Part shown: piece after piece, positions 7,561 to 16,549 of the stretch
Layout: each line of letters opens with the position of its first letter
How positions within the stretch are numbered: position 1 is the first letter of the stretch
Assembly: GCA_945860165.1 (NCBI GenBank)
Contig: CAMAPL010000006.1
Location: forward strand, 1 to 64,000
DNA: 64,000 nt
From: Rhizobium sp. Q54
Lineage (GTDB): Bacteria > Pseudomonadota > Alphaproteobacteria > Micropepsales > Micropepsaceae
Direction of reading: 5' to 3'
Translations under genes and position numbers: made by a program
Notes under the pieces: model-generated
Seen by the model: the letters and a program-made list of their open reading frames with translations, nothing else
Told to the model about the DNA's origin: nothing
Database searches by the model: none

Positions 7561-9612
7561 TTAATTCTTCAGTCCCAACTTTTCCGCCAGATAGACGAAG
7601 GACAGGCCCCACATTTCCGCGGCCTGGCGATGGTCGGCGGCGGCACTGTGGCCGCCATCGGTGTTTTCATAGAACCAGACCTCATGGCCCTGCTCCATCA
7701 TCCGCGCCGCCATCTTGCGGGCATGCACCGGCGTGACGCGGTCGTCGCTGGCGGCGGTGACGAAAAATACCGGCGGATATTTCACGCCCTTTTTCACATT
7801 CTGGTACGGCGAGTAGGTCAGGATGTAATCGCGCTCCGCGGGAATCGCCGGATCGCCATACTCGCCCACCCAACTCGCGCCCGCGCCGATATGGGTATAG
7901 GCGATCATGTCGATCAGCGGCACCTGGCAGACCACCGCGCCAAACAAATCAGGCCGCTGCACCATCAGCGTGGACACCAAAAGGCCCCCATTGGAGCCGC
8001 CCAGGATGCCCAGCTGTTTTGGCGTAGTCAGCCCCCGGTGCTGCAGGTCCTCGGCCACGGCGGCGAAATCGTCATAGGCGCGCTGGCGGTTGGTCTTGAG
8101 CGCCGCATCATGCCAGGCCGGGCCGAATTCGCCGCCGCCCCGGATATTGGCCACCGCATAGATGCCGCCATGGCTCAGCCACAGCCGTCCGAAATTGGCG
8201 CTGTAGCTGGGGGTCAGCGAGATTTCAAAGCCGCCATAGCCGTACAGGACTGTGGGGACCGGGCCGGAGAGGTTCTTGGGCCGGGTGACGAAATAGGGAA
8301 TTTTGGTGCCGTCCTTTGACGTGGCCTCGAACTGCTCGGTGACCATGCCGGAGGCGTCGAACCGCGCCGGTAGCGACTTGATCGGCTTGGGCGCGTCATT
8401 GCCGGCATCGAAATAGAGCGTGGTGGGCGTCAGGTAGTTCTGGAAACTGAACATCACCTCCGGCCCGTCGTCATTGGTGGAGACGATATTGGCGGTCCCG
8501 TTCGCGGGCAGCGCCAGCACCTTGTCCGACCAGCCTTTGCTGTTGTTGGTGAAAACATGCACCGCGCCGGTGACGTTGCTGGTGATGGCGGCATAAAGCT
8601 TGTCGCGGCCCGCGCCCACCGCTTCGATGCTCTGGCGCGCATTGGGCGCAAAAATGGTCTGCGGCCTTTGCCCATCGCGGAAGGCCACCAGCGCGCCTTT
8701 TGCGAATTTTTCGCCGTCCTTCTCATAGTCCTTGCGCAGCACCGCGATCAGCGCCCCGTCGATCATGGCTTTCACGTCGGCCGAGAGCGGCATGTCCAGC
8801 TTGCGCGCTTTGCCTCCTTCGACCGCGAAATATTCGCTTTCAAAGAAGCTGACCGCGCGGACGGCAAACGGGAAACTGCCCTCCTTGGTGTGGAACACCA
8901 TTGGCGCCACCAGCACGTCTTCCTTGATGCCTTCGTAAACCAGCGGCGCGGCGGCGATCGGGGTGCCGCGCTTCCACAGTTTCACGGTGCGGGCATAGCC
9001 GGAGGCCGTCTCGCCGTCCTTCGCCGTGCCGAACAGGATGGTGTCACCATCGACATATTCCAGATCGACCTTGGCTTCCGGCAGGGAAAAGCCGCCCTCC
9101 ATCAACTTCATCGTGGCCAGGTCATATTCGCGCACCACCACGGCATCGCCGCCGCCGCGCGACAGCCGCACCAGGCAGCGCGTCTCCCCCGGGGCGCAGC
9201 TCGAACCCTTGAACACCCAGTTTTCGCTTTCGGACCTTGCCAGAGCATCGATATCCAGCAAAACCTGCCAGTCGGGGCTGGCCGTCTGGTAGCTGGCGAT
9301 GCTGGTGCGCCGCCAGATGCCCTTGGGGTTTTTCGCGTCCTGCCAGAAATTGTAGACATTGCGGCCGCGCAGGGCGCCCATGGGAATGCGGTCGGTGGCA
9401 TCCAGCACTTCTAGGACGGAATCGTAATTCTTCCGGTAGCGCGGATCGGCCTTCAGGGGGCCAAGCGACTTGGCATTCTGTTTCTTTGCCCAGGCCAGCG
9501 GCTTTGCACCATGCACCTCTTCCAGCCAGACATAGGGATCATCCACAGCATAGGCTCCTGAAGCGAGGACGCAGCCGAGCAACAGGGCGAACAGGCTCAA
9601 TCTTGTGCGCAT
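7561..9612 (-). CDS. Secreted S9 prolyl oligopeptidase-family peptidase
   Basis: A 683-aa serine peptidase with an N-terminal signal peptide (about 20 residues, ending Ala-Tyr-Ala). It begins with the prolyl-oligopeptidase hallmark Asp-Pro-Tyr-Val-Trp-Leu-Glu, followed by the beta-propeller and a C-terminal alpha/beta-hydrolase domain. The nucleophile is Ser near 540 in Gly-Gly-Ser-Asn-Gly-Gly, the Asp is near 623 and the His near 655 in Gly-Gly-His. These enzymes cleave short peptides, often after proline, here probably in the periplasm. The frame stays open a further 285 codons upstream, but the signal peptide fixes the start at 9612. Divergent from dapF, with 90 bases between. Confidence 0.92.
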   Translation of the reverse strand: MRTRLSLFALLLGCVLASGAYAVDDPYVWLEEVHGAKPLAWAKKQNAKSLGPLKADPRYRKNYDSVLEVLDATDRIPMGALRGRNVYNFWQDAKNPKGIWRRTSIASYQTASPDWQVLLDIDALARSESENWVFKGSSCAPGETRCLVRLSRGGGDAVVVREYDLATMKLMEGGFSLPEAKVDLEYVDGDTILFGTAKDGETASGYARTVKLWKRGTPIAAAPLVYEGIKEDVLVAPMVFHTKEGSFPFAVRAVSFFESEYFAVEGGKARKLDMPLSADVKAMIDGALIAVLRKDYEKDGEKFAKGALVAFRDGQRPQTIFAPNARQSIEAVGAGRDKLYAAITSNVTGAVHVFTNNSKGWSDKVLALPANGTANIVSTNDDGPEVMFSFQNYLTPTTLYFDAGNDAPKPIKSLPARFDASGMVTEQFEATSKDGTKIPYFVTRPKNLSGPVPTVLYGYGGFEISLTPSYSANFGRLWLSHGGIYAVANIRGGGEFGPAWHDAALKTNRQRAYDDFAAVAEDLQHRGLTTPKQLGILGGSNGGLLVSTLMVQRPDLFGAVVCQVPLIDMIAYTHIGAGASWVGEYGDPAIPAERDYILTYSPYQNVKKGVKYPPVFFVTAASDDRVTPVHARKMAARMMEQGHEVWFYENTDGGHSAAADHRQAAEMWGLSFVYLAEKLGLKN

Positions 9613-9702
9613 GGCGGGTCCGGGTTTTCGCGGGGGAAGGATGTGAAGTTTGAGCCTCCGAGTCCATGGAAAAAGCCATATTCGCCCCCTATAACGCCTC
9701 CC

Positions 9703-10530
9703 ATGACCGCCTTCCTCAAAATGCACGGCCTGGGCAATGATTTCGTGGTGTTCGACGCCCGCGACTCCGCCTTTGTGCTGACCAGCGACCAGGCGAAAAG
9801 GATCGCCGACCGACATTTCGGTATCGGCTGCGACACGGTGGTGGTGATCCGCCCCGGCGGCGCGGCCACCGATGCCGCCTTGCTGTTTTACAATGCCGAT
9901 GGCGCGGAATCGGAAAGCTGCGGCAATGCCACGCGCTGCGTGGCGCGCTTCCTGATGAACGAGCGCGGGCTGGCGCGGGTCAAGATATCCACCAAGGGCG
10001 GCATGCTGATGTGCCGCGATGCCGGCAAGGGCCTGGTGACGCTGGATATGGGCGAGCCCAAGCTGGACTGGGGTGATGTCCCGATGATCAGGCCGGTCGA
10101 TACCAGCAAATTCCCGCTGGATATCGGCGGCACGGAAGTTCCGGCCAGCGCCAACTCGATGGGCAATCCCCATTGCATCCTGTTCGTGCCGGACGCCGCC
10201 AAGGCCCCGGTGGCCACGCTGGGCCCCAGGATCGAAACCCTGCCGCTGTTTCCCAACCGGGTGAATGTCGAATTCGCCCAGGTGCTGGACCGTGGCCGCA
10301 TCCGGATGCGGGTGTGGGAGCGCGGCGTCGGCATCACCATGGCCTGCGGCACAGGCGCCTGCGCCACCGCCGTGGCCGCGGTGCGGCGCGGCCTGACGGA
10401 CCGCAAGGTCGAGCTGATCCTGGACGGCGGCTCGCTTTTCATCGAATGGCGCGAAGACGACAATCATGTGCTGATGACAGGCCCCGCCGCCTTCCCCTAT
10501 CGCGGCCGCGTCGACCTGGACAAGTTATGA
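9703..10530 (+). CDS. dapF: Diaminopimelate epimerase
   Basis: A 275-aa PLP-independent epimerase that converts LL- to meso-diaminopimelate for lysine and peptidoglycan synthesis. The two catalytic cysteines are in Ser-Cys-Gly-Asn-Ala-Thr-Arg (Cys73) and Ala-Cys-Gly-Thr-Gly-Ala-Cys (Cys215). The N-terminus Phe-Leu-Lys-Met-His-Gly-Leu-Gly-Asn-Asp-Phe is canonical, so the ATG at 9703 is chosen over an upstream in-frame one at 9643. It starts the dapF-mtaB-ftsY-yciB run, whose genes overlap by ATGA. Confidence 0.97.
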   Translation: MTAFLKMHGLGNDFVVFDARDSAFVLTSDQAKRIADRHFGIGCDTVVVIRPGGAATDAALLFYNADGAESESCGNATRCVARFLMNERGLARVKISTKGGMLMCRDAGKGLVTLDMGEPKLDWGDVPMIRPVDTSKFPLDIGGTEVPASANSMGNPHCILFVPDAAKAPVATLGPRIETLPLFPNRVNVEFAQVLDRGRIRMRVWERGVGITMACGTGACATAVAAVRRGLTDRKVELILDGGSLFIEWREDDNHVLMTGPAAFPYRGRVDLDKL

Positions 10531-11777
10531 CGCTGGACGTCGTCACCTTCGGCTGCCGCCTCAATGCCTATGAGAGCGAAGCGATCCGCCTGCGCGCCGG
10601 CGAGGCGCAACTGCGCGATGCCGTGGTCGTCAACACCTGCGCCGTGACCGCCGAAGCGGTGCGCCAGTCGCGCCAGACAATCCGACGGCTCAAGCGCGAG
10701 AACCCCGCCCGGCGCATCCTGGTCACAGGCTGTGCCGCCCAGACCCAGCCCCAGGCCTATGCCGCCATGGCCGAGGTGGACGGCGTCCTGGGAAATGCCG
10801 AAAAGCTCACCGCCCAGGCCTATGCCGACTTCGGCACCGGAAATTCCGAAAAAATCCGCGTCAACGACATCATGAGCATCCGCGAAACCGCGGGCCAGAT
10901 GGTGGATCATTTCGAAGGCCATACCCGCGCCTTTCTGCAGGTCCAGAATGGCTGCGACCATCGCTGCACCTTCTGCGTTATCCCCTATGGCCGGGGCAAT
11001 TCGCGCAGCGTGCCGCTGGGCGCAGTGGTGCAGGAAGCCCGCCGGCTGGTGGAAAAGGGCTTTGCCGAGATCGTGCTGACCGGCGTGGACCTCACGTCCT
11101 ATGGCGCCGATCTTTCGGGCGCGCCCGCATTGGGGACGCTGGTGGAGAAAATCCTTAAGCTGGTGCCGGCACTGCAGCGCCTGCGCCTGTCGTCCATCGA
11201 TTCCATCGAAGCGGACGACCTCCTGATGCGCATGATCGCGGAGGAAGAGCGGCTGATGCCGCATTTTCATCTTTCGGTACAGTCGGGTGACGACATGATC
11301 CTCAAGCGCATGAAGCGCCGACACAGCCGCGCCGACACCATCGCTTTTTGCGACGCCGTCCGGCGTCATCGCCCCGATGCCGCCTTCGGCGCCGACTTCA
11401 TCGCCGGCTTCCCCACCGAAGACGACGACATGTTTGAAAACAGCCTGAAGCTGGTGGACGATGCCGGCCTCTCCGCGCTGCATGTCTTTCCCTATTCCCC
11501 CCGGCCTGGCACGCCCGCCGCGCGGATGCCACGCCTGGCCGGTGACGTCGTGCGCGAACGCGCTGTTCGCCTGCGCCGGAAGGGCGAAGCTGTGCTGGCA
11601 GCCCGGCTGGACGCCATGACCGGCAGTGTCCGGGCCGTCCTGACGGAACGCGGCGGCATCGGCCGCACGCCCTGCTTCACGCCAGTGGTACTGGAGGGGG
11701 CGCACGTCCCCGGCACCCTGCGCACCGTGGCCATAACGGGGCGCACAGCCGATCGCCTGACTGGCGCGCTGCAATGA
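10527..11777 (+). CDS. mtaB: tRNA t6A37 methylthiotransferase (MtaB-type radical SAM)
   Basis: A 416-aa enzyme that adds a 2-methylthio group to t6A37 of tRNAs reading ANN codons. The N-terminal domain has the three cluster cysteines: Cys10 in Phe-Gly-Cys-Arg-Leu-Asn, Cys38 in Asn-Thr-Cys-Ala-Val and Cys69 in Thr-Gly-Cys-Ala-Ala. The radical SAM motif follows at Cys143, Cys147 and Cys150. Cys-Arg-Leu-Asn instead of Cys-Gln-Met-Asn, and Ala-Ala after the third Cys, favour MtaB over MiaB. The true ATG overlaps the dapF stop by four bases. Confidence 0.93.
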   Translation: MTLDVVTFGCRLNAYESEAIRLRAGEAQLRDAVVVNTCAVTAEAVRQSRQTIRRLKRENPARRILVTGCAAQTQPQAYAAMAEVDGVLGNAEKLTAQAYADFGTGNSEKIRVNDIMSIRETAGQMVDHFEGHTRAFLQVQNGCDHRCTFCVIPYGRGNSRSVPLGAVVQEARRLVEKGFAEIVLTGVDLTSYGADLSGAPALGTLVEKILKLVPALQRLRLSSIDSIEADDLLMRMIAEEERLMPHFHLSVQSGDDMILKRMKRRHSRADTIAFCDAVRRHRPDAAFGADFIAGFPTEDDDMFENSLKLVDDAGLSALHVFPYSPRPGTPAARMPRLAGDVVRERAVRLRRKGEAVLAARLDAMTGSVRAVLTERGGIGRTPCFTPVVLEGAHVPGTLRTVAITGRTADRLTGALQ

Positions 11778-12709
11778 GGACCTTCGGCGAAGCCCCCCCG
11801 CCGCCCGGATTTTTCGAGCGGCTCAAGACCAGCCTGTCCAAGACCGGGTTGGGCGAAATCCTGACCAAGAAGAAGCTGGATGCCGCGGCCATCGCCGAAC
11901 TGGAAGAAGCTCTGATCCGCGCCGACATGGGCACCCACCAGGCCAGGAAGATCACCGCCGCCGTCGCGAAGAACCGCTACGACGCGGAAATTTCGGAAAT
12001 CGAATTGCGCAGCGTGCTGGCGCGCGAAATCGCCGCCCTTCTCGCTCCCATCCAGAAACCGCTGGTGATGGATGACAGCAAGAAGCCCTTCGTCATCCTG
12101 GTGGCCGGCGTCAACGGCACCGGCAAGACCACCACTATCGGCAAGATGGCCAAGCGGCTGGCCGAGGAAGGCGCCAAAGTGACGCTGGCGGCGGGCGATA
12201 CCTTCCGCGCCGCGGCCAGCGAGCAGCTTCGGGTCTGGGCCGACCGCGCCAAGGCGCAGTTCGTCGCCACCAAGGCGGGCGGCGATGCCGCGGGTCTGGC
12301 CTTCGAGGCGCTGGAAAAGGCGCGCGCCAATGGCAGCGACATCCTTCTGATCGATACGGCGGGCCGGTTGCAGAACAAGGCCGGGCTGATGGCCGAGCTG
12401 GAAAAGATCGCCCGGGTGATCAAGAAGCTGGACCCTTCGGCCCCCCATGCCGTGCTGCTGGTGCTGGACGCCACCACGGGCCAGAACGCGCTCAGCCAGG
12501 TCGAGACCTTCGGCGCTGCGGTGCCACTGACCGGCCTAGTGATGACCAAGCTGGACGGGACGGCCCGGGGCGGCATCCTGGTGGCGCTGGCGGACCGTTT
12601 CGCCCTGCCGGTACACTATATAGGGGTGGGTGAAGGCGAGGACGACCTGCAGCCCTTCGTGGCGGGCGATTTCGCGAACGCGCTGGTGGGCGCAGGAGAA
12701 CAAAAATGA
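11774..12709 (+). CDS. ftsY: SRP receptor GTPase FtsY
   Basis: A 311-aa membrane-associated receptor that docks Ffh-ribosome complexes at the translocon. It has an N domain (about residues 10-95), the P-loop Gly-Val-Asn-Gly-Thr-Gly-Lys-Thr at 112-119, Asp-Thr-Ala-Gly-Arg, and Thr-Lys-Leu-Asp-Gly-Thr-Ala-Arg-Gly-Gly. The long acidic A domain of enterobacterial FtsY is absent, as in many alphaproteobacteria; a short basic amphipathic start probably binds lipid. ATGA overlaps join it to mtaB before and yciB after. Confidence 0.96.
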   Translation: MRTFGEAPPPPGFFERLKTSLSKTGLGEILTKKKLDAAAIAELEEALIRADMGTHQARKITAAVAKNRYDAEISEIELRSVLAREIAALLAPIQKPLVMDDSKKPFVILVAGVNGTGKTTTIGKMAKRLAEEGAKVTLAAGDTFRAAASEQLRVWADRAKAQFVATKAGGDAAGLAFEALEKARANGSDILLIDTAGRLQNKAGLMAELEKIARVIKKLDPSAPHAVLLVLDATTGQNALSQVETFGAAVPLTGLVMTKLDGTARGGILVALADRFALPVHYIGVGEGEDDLQPFVAGDFANALVGAGEQK

Positions 12710-13263
12710 ACCCGCAACTGCGCAAGCTGGCCCTGGACCTGGGGCCGCTGCTGATTTTTTTCGCGGCCTTCAAGTTTCTGGGCATTTTCGCCGCCACGGC
12801 CGCCTTCATGGTCGCAGTGCTAGCGGCGCTGGCCATCGGCTATACGCTGGAAAAGAAACTCTCGCCCATGCCGATCTTCACCGCCGTGCTGGTGGTGATC
12901 TTCGGCGGGCTGACGCTGTATCTGCAGAACGATCTTTTCATCAAGATGAAACCCAGCGTCCTCTACGCCTTCTTCGGCGCGCTCCTGCTGGGCGGCCTGC
13001 GCTTCAACCGTTTGTTCATCAAGTATGTTTTCGGCCAGGCGTTTGAACTGACGGAAAGTGGCTGGACAAAGCTCACTGTACGCTGGGGCGTTTTCTTCCT
13101 TGCGCTGGCCGCGCTCAACGAAGCGGTATGGCGCACCACCAGCACCGAAACCTGGGTGGCCTTCAAGGTCTGGGGCATCATTCCCCTTCTGTTTCTCTTC
13201 GCGCTCGCACAGACCCCGCTGGTGATGAAACATCAGCAGGGCGACAAAAACGCGCAAGAATAG
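12706..13263 (+). CDS. yciB: Inner-membrane septation protein A (YciB/IspZ family)
   Basis: A 185-aa membrane protein with five or six hydrophobic helices. The pattern Leu-Asp-Leu-Gly-Pro-Leu-Leu-Ile-Phe-Phe near the start, the Lys-Met-Lys-Pro-Ser loop near residue 80 and Trp-Arg near 141 fit the YciB family. In enterobacteria YciB links division and envelope synthesis; the exact role is unsettled. It is last in the dapF-mtaB-ftsY-yciB run and starts inside the ftsY stop. Confidence 0.92.
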   Translation: MNPQLRKLALDLGPLLIFFAAFKFLGIFAATAAFMVAVLAALAIGYTLEKKLSPMPIFTAVLVVIFGGLTLYLQNDLFIKMKPSVLYAFFGALLLGGLRFNRLFIKYVFGQAFELTESGWTKLTVRWGVFFLALAALNEAVWRTTSTETWVAFKVWGIIPLLFLFALAQTPLVMKHQQGDKNAQE

Positions 13264-13597
13264 TTCGCAACCTGAGCGCCCGTATCCGCGGCGCGGACTA
13301 TTTTGTTGGTCTTCCCTGCGAATTTGATATGGCCCGCGGACGGCGGGCTACCAATCATTGTGTGCCACAGCGGCAAACCACGCAAAGCTTTCGTCAAATG
13401 CGCGCGATGCGAAGGCGGACCGGAACCACATCCACATTGCAATATGAGAACGGAAAAATTTTGTACATGGACATCGGCGCGCAAAACCGTTTTAACTGCC
13501 CCTCCGGAGCGCAGAACGACATTGATGTAACCCGAACACGGGACATCGGATCGAGCGCCCCGCGCAAGAGCGTCGCGAAATTTTCAGGGGTCATGGG
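13264..13597. other. Intergenic region before the MarR gene
   Basis: A 334-base stretch without a convincing gene. It is less GC-rich than its neighbours. A GCCCGC/GGCGGGC-type hairpin near 13332-13348 could end the yciB transcript, though no T tract follows. An AT-rich segment around 13437-13466 (TTGCAA then TTTTGTAC) could be the marR promoter. MarR proteins often autoregulate from this position, but I could not pick out an operator. Confidence 0.4.
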
Positions 13598-14113
13598 ATG
13601 ATGAAGGGTCAGCGCAGAACGGGAAATGGTTTCGACCTTTCCGAAGCGCCCTCTCACCTCATCCGCCGTTGCCAGCAATTCTATGGCGACCTTTATGCGC
13701 GCGAAGCCGGCGGCAAGGAATTGACCAAGCAGCAATTCACGCTTCTGTGCGCGCTCGAGCAGAATGACGGCACCAGCCAGACCGCCTTGGTGGAAATCAC
13801 CGGCATCGACCGTTCGACGCTGGCCGAGATGGTGCGCCGGATGCTCGAAAAGGGCCTGCTGTCACGCGAGCGCACCGAGGAAGACCAGCGCGCCAATGCC
13901 GTGGCCATCAGCCCGGCCGGCCGCAAGGCACTGCGGGGCGCCCGCAATGCCGCCGACCGCGCCGAACGGGCGCTGCTGGAGGCCCTGCCCATGCCGGAAC
14001 GCCAGAAATTCGTCAAAGCCCTGTCCCAGATCGCCCAGGCTGCCGAGCAGCTCGATGGCGACGGCAGTCCCCGCCCCCGCCGCAACCTGCGTCGGCGTAA
14101 GATCGGCGGCTAG
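13598..14113 (+). CDS. MarR-family transcriptional regulator
   Basis: A 171-aa winged-helix regulator. The helix-turn-helix lies around residues 60-80 (Gln-Thr-Ala-Leu-Val-Glu-Ile-Thr-Gly-Ile-Asp-Arg-Ser-Thr-Leu-Ala). The wing carries the MarR signature with Arg-Glu-Arg-Thr-Glu-Glu-Asp-Gln-Arg-Ala, a variant of the usual Asp-x-Arg. The C-terminus has a long helix and ends in a basic patch (Arg-Arg-Lys). ATG codons occur at 13598 and 13601. It stands alone, and the sequence shows neither ligand nor target. Confidence 0.88.
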   Translation: MMKGQRRTGNGFDLSEAPSHLIRRCQQFYGDLYAREAGGKELTKQQFTLLCALEQNDGTSQTALVEITGIDRSTLAEMVRRMLEKGLLSRERTEEDQRANAVAISPAGRKALRGARNAADRAERALLEALPMPERQKFVKALSQIAQAAEQLDGDGSPRPRRNLRRRKIGG

Positions 14114-14194
14114 GACCTCGGCGACAGCCAGAGCGTCCTAAAACTATTCTCAGATCACGATCTTGATGTGCTGGCCCAGGCGCACGGCGCCGTT

Positions 14195-14407
14195 TTACGT
14201 CATGGGCGGCGCGGGCGCGGCCTGCACCGGCGCGGCAGTCTGCTTCAGCGGCAGGGGCAAAAAGCCGGCATCGGGCGCCGCCGCCTTGTCCAGCGCCGCG
14301 GCGAAACTGGCCTGGGGTTTTTGCTGGGCCTGCTGCGGCACATGCAGCCGGGCACGCGCCTCGCGGGCGGCCTGCTGGGCGGCAATCAGGGTGGCGCTCA
14401 CTTGCAT
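14195..14407 (-). CDS. Small hypothetical protein, 70 aa, possibly truncated
   Basis: A 70-residue protein with a good GAGGG ribosome site about 8 bases before its ATG. It has an Ala-Ala-Gln-Gln-Ala-Ala-Arg helix at the start, Ser-Phe-Ala-Ala-Ala-Leu in the middle and a Pro-Leu-Lys-Gln-Thr segment before an Ala/Pro-rich end. I do not recognise the family. After the TAA the same frame continues for 14 more sense codons, ending Arg-Leu-Gly-Gln-His-Ile-Lys-Ile-Val-Ile and then TGA at 14150-14152. That continuation looks coding, so the TAA may be a recent nonsense change. Confidence 0.6.
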   Translation of the reverse strand: MQVSATLIAAQQAAREARARLHVPQQAQQKPQASFAAALDKAAAPDAGFLPLPLKQTAAPVQAAPAPPMT

Positions 14408-14475
14408 GGCCCGACCCTCGCAAAACAGGGTTAGGAAAGTCCTAATGGCCCAAGGCGGGTCTCAGGGATTGGCCA

Positions 14476-15021
14476 TTACGGATTGGCTTGGGCCAGCCGG
14501 ATGGCCGGCAGCAGCTCGCGCTCCAGCACCTCGTCGGTGAGCGGGCCGACATACTTGAAACGCATGATGCCCTTGCCGTCAACCACATAGGTCTCGGGCA
14601 CGCCATAGACGCCCCATTCGATCGAGGCGCGGCCGTCAATGTCCTGCACGATCTTGTCGAAGGGATCGCCGACCTCGTCCAGGAAGGCGCGCGCTGCCTC
14701 GGGCTTGTCCTTTTGTACCAGGCCATACAGGGCGATGCCCGGCACCTTGGACAGGGTGACGAGCTGGGGCGCCTCGACGCGGCAGGGGGCGCACCAGGAA
14801 GCAAAGACATTGACGACGCTGACATGGCCCGACGCCAGGTCGGCGGGGGTGAAGGCGGGGCCGCGCCCGTCCAGCGGCGGCAGGACCAGGCGCGGCACCG
14901 GCTTGTTGAGCAGGGCGGAAGGGATCACGCGCGGCGGCGGCGACCACAGGCTGCGGAACAGGAAAAAGGCCAGCAGCGCGAAGGCCGCGACGGGAAGGAT
15001 GAAAATCCAGCGGCGCGTCAT
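14476..15021 (-). CDS. ccmG: Cytochrome c maturation thioredoxin CcmG/DsbE
   Basis: A 181-aa membrane-anchored thioredoxin facing the periplasm. One N-terminal helix (about residues 5-24) is followed by a redoxin domain with the active site Trp-Cys-Ala-Pro-Cys at Cys77 and Cys80. The cis-Pro loop shows Gly-Val-Pro-Glu-Thr-Tyr. It keeps apocytochrome c cysteines reduced for haem attachment. The ATG at 15021 overlaps the ccmD stop by four bases; a longer upstream frame is ignored because it runs through ccmD. Last gene of ccmABCDG. Confidence 0.95.
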   Translation of the reverse strand: MTRRWIFILPVAAFALLAFFLFRSLWSPPPRVIPSALLNKPVPRLVLPPLDGRGPAFTPADLASGHVSVVNVFASWCAPCRVEAPQLVTLSKVPGIALYGLVQKDKPEAARAFLDEVGDPFDKIVQDIDGRASIEWGVYGVPETYVVDGKGIMRFKYVGPLTDEVLERELLPAIRLAQANP

Positions 15022-15170
15022 TTTTCTTTCGAACCTTCCAGCGCCGCCAGCTTGGCCTTGGCCCTGCGCCAGGCGCACACGGTCCAGACCGTGGCGATGC
15101 CGAGCGCCAGCACGGAGACGCCATAGGCGGGCCAGATGAAAGCGCCATAGGGGCTCATGTCGAAATTCAT
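15018..15170 (-). CDS. ccmD: Haem exporter protein CcmD
   Basis: A 50-aa single-helix protein: short N-terminus with Tyr-Gly-Ala-Phe-Ile-Trp-Pro-Ala-Tyr-Gly, one membrane span, then a basic cytoplasmic tail (Arg-Arg-Ala-Lys-Ala-Lys). This is the CcmD pattern; it stabilises the CcmABC-CcmE complex that releases haem-loaded CcmE. It overlaps ccmC and ccmG by four bases each. The Tyr-Gly-x-Phe-Ile-Trp-Pro motif and the position are diagnostic. Confidence 0.92.
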   Translation of the reverse strand: MNFDMSPYGAFIWPAYGVSVLALGIATVWTVCAWRRAKAKLAALEGSKEK

Positions 15171-15880
15171 TGGCTCGCTCCCTTCATCAGGTTGCGGGCC
15201 CGCCGTTCCACGATGGCGGTGCGGATGCCGATCGTCCAGAGGCTGAGGAACAAAAGAAAATAGGCCAGCATCATGGTCAGCAGCGCCGGGACATAGACCG
15301 CCGCCAGCTTGCCGGTGGTGATCGTCTCGCCCTGATGCAGGGTGTTCCACCACTCCACCGAGAATTTGATGATGGGAATATTGACGGCGCCGACCAGCGC
15401 CAGGATGGCGGCGGCGCGCGCCGCCTTGATCTCATCCTCGATCGCGTTCCACAGCGCCATGTACCCCAGATAGATGAACAGCAGCAGCAGGAAGCTGGTC
15501 AGGCGCGCGTCCCATACCCAATAGGCGCCCCACATCGGCTTGCCCCACAGCGCACCGGTGATCAGGCCCATCGCCGTGAACATCGCGCCCAGCGGCGCGG
15601 CGGCACGGGCGGCGGTATCGGACAGCGGATGACGCCACACCAGCGACAGCAGCGAACAGACCGCGATGGAGGAATAGGCCACCATCGCCATGATCGCGGC
15701 GGGGACATGGATGAACAGGATCTTGACGGTGGTGCCCTGCTGATAGTCGGGCGGGACGCTGAACACGAAATACAGACCGGCGGTCAACGCCAGCGCGGCG
15801 CCGATGGCAGTGAAAGGCAGCACTGCGCCCGACAGGCGCATGAAATTGTGCGGATTGGCGTAGCGAAACAGGAACTGCAT
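15167..15880 (-). CDS. ccmC: Haem handling protein CcmC
   Basis: A 237-aa membrane protein with six predicted spans. The tryptophan-rich WWD motif is seen as Trp-Gly-Lys-Pro-Met-Trp-Gly-Ala-Tyr-Trp-Val-Trp-Asp-Ala-Arg near residues 110-125, where haem is held in the periplasm. It loads haem onto CcmE. The start is fixed by ccmB, whose stop directly precedes the ATG. Part of ccmABCDG; ccmE, ccmF and ccmH are not in the window. Confidence 0.96.
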   Translation of the reverse strand: MQFLFRYANPHNFMRLSGAVLPFTAIGAALALTAGLYFVFSVPPDYQQGTTVKILFIHVPAAIMAMVAYSSIAVCSLLSLVWRHPLSDTAARAAAPLGAMFTAMGLITGALWGKPMWGAYWVWDARLTSFLLLLFIYLGYMALWNAIEDEIKAARAAAILALVGAVNIPIIKFSVEWWNTLHQGETITTGKLAAVYVPALLTMMLAYFLLFLSLWTIGIRTAIVERRARNLMKGASQ

Positions 15881-16549
15881 CTAACCACCCAGGTTGAGGC
15901 GGACGCTGGCGGCGGCCGCGAAAGGACTTAGCAGCACCGCGCCGAATGAAAAAGCCGCCAGAAGCGCCAGGGCCCCGATCCCGTCCATGCCGTCCAGCAC
16001 CAGGGCCACCGCGCCCGCGCCGAAAATCACCACCGGGGCCAGCAGGGGCAGGATGATGAGGGGCAGGATCAGCCCGCCGCGCTTGAGGGACAGGGTCAGG
16101 CTGGCGCCAATGGCCCCCACGGCGCTGACGGCAGGGGTACCGATCAGCAGCGATAGGAACAGCGTCAGGCTGGGCGCGACATCCAGGTTGAACAGCAGCG
16201 CCAGCAGCGGCGACAACAAGGTCAGCGGCAGGCCGGTGGAGAGCCAGTGGGCCAAAATCTTGGCCAGCGCCACCGCTTCCAGCGCCAGCGGCGACAGGGC
16301 AATGACTTCCAGGCTGCCATCCTCGTAATCGCCCTGGAACAGCCGGTCGAGCGACAAGAGCGCGCTCAGCACCGCGGCCACCCACAACACACCGCCCGCC
16401 ACCCGCGCCAGAAGCTTCAGGTCCGCGCCCACGCCCAGCGGCACCAGCGTGGCCACCAGCGCGAAGAAGGACAGCGCCAGTGCCGCGCCGCCACCGCTGC
16501 GGGCCGCCAGCCGCAAGTCGCGCATCAACAGGGTCGCAAAGGAGTTCAC
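15881..16549 (-). CDS. ccmB: Haem exporter permease CcmB
   Basis: A 222-aa hydrophobic protein with about six membrane segments. The cytoplasmic loop has Arg-Leu-Phe-Gln-Gly-Asp-Tyr-Glu-Asp-Gly-Ser-Leu-Glu near residues 69-81, a strong family marker. With CcmA and CcmC it forms the ABC complex that drives release of holo-CcmE. It starts with GTG inside the ccmA stop (GTGA overlap). Confidence 0.95.
   Translation of the reverse strand: MNSFATLLMRDLRLAARSGGGAALALSFFALVATLVPLGVGADLKLLARVAGGVLWVAAVLSALLSLDRLFQGDYEDGSLEVIALSPLALEAVALAKILAHWLSTGLPLTLLSPLLALLFNLDVAPSLTLFLSLLIGTPAVSAVGAIGASLTLSLKRGGLILPLIILPLLAPVVIFGAGAVALVLDGMDGIGALALLAAFSFGAVLLSPFAAAASVRLNLGG

Noticed and set aside
9613-10467. A 285-codon N-terminal extension of the S9 peptidase
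   Set aside because: It runs antisense through dapF, and a clear signal peptide begins at 9612. The extension is chance open frame.
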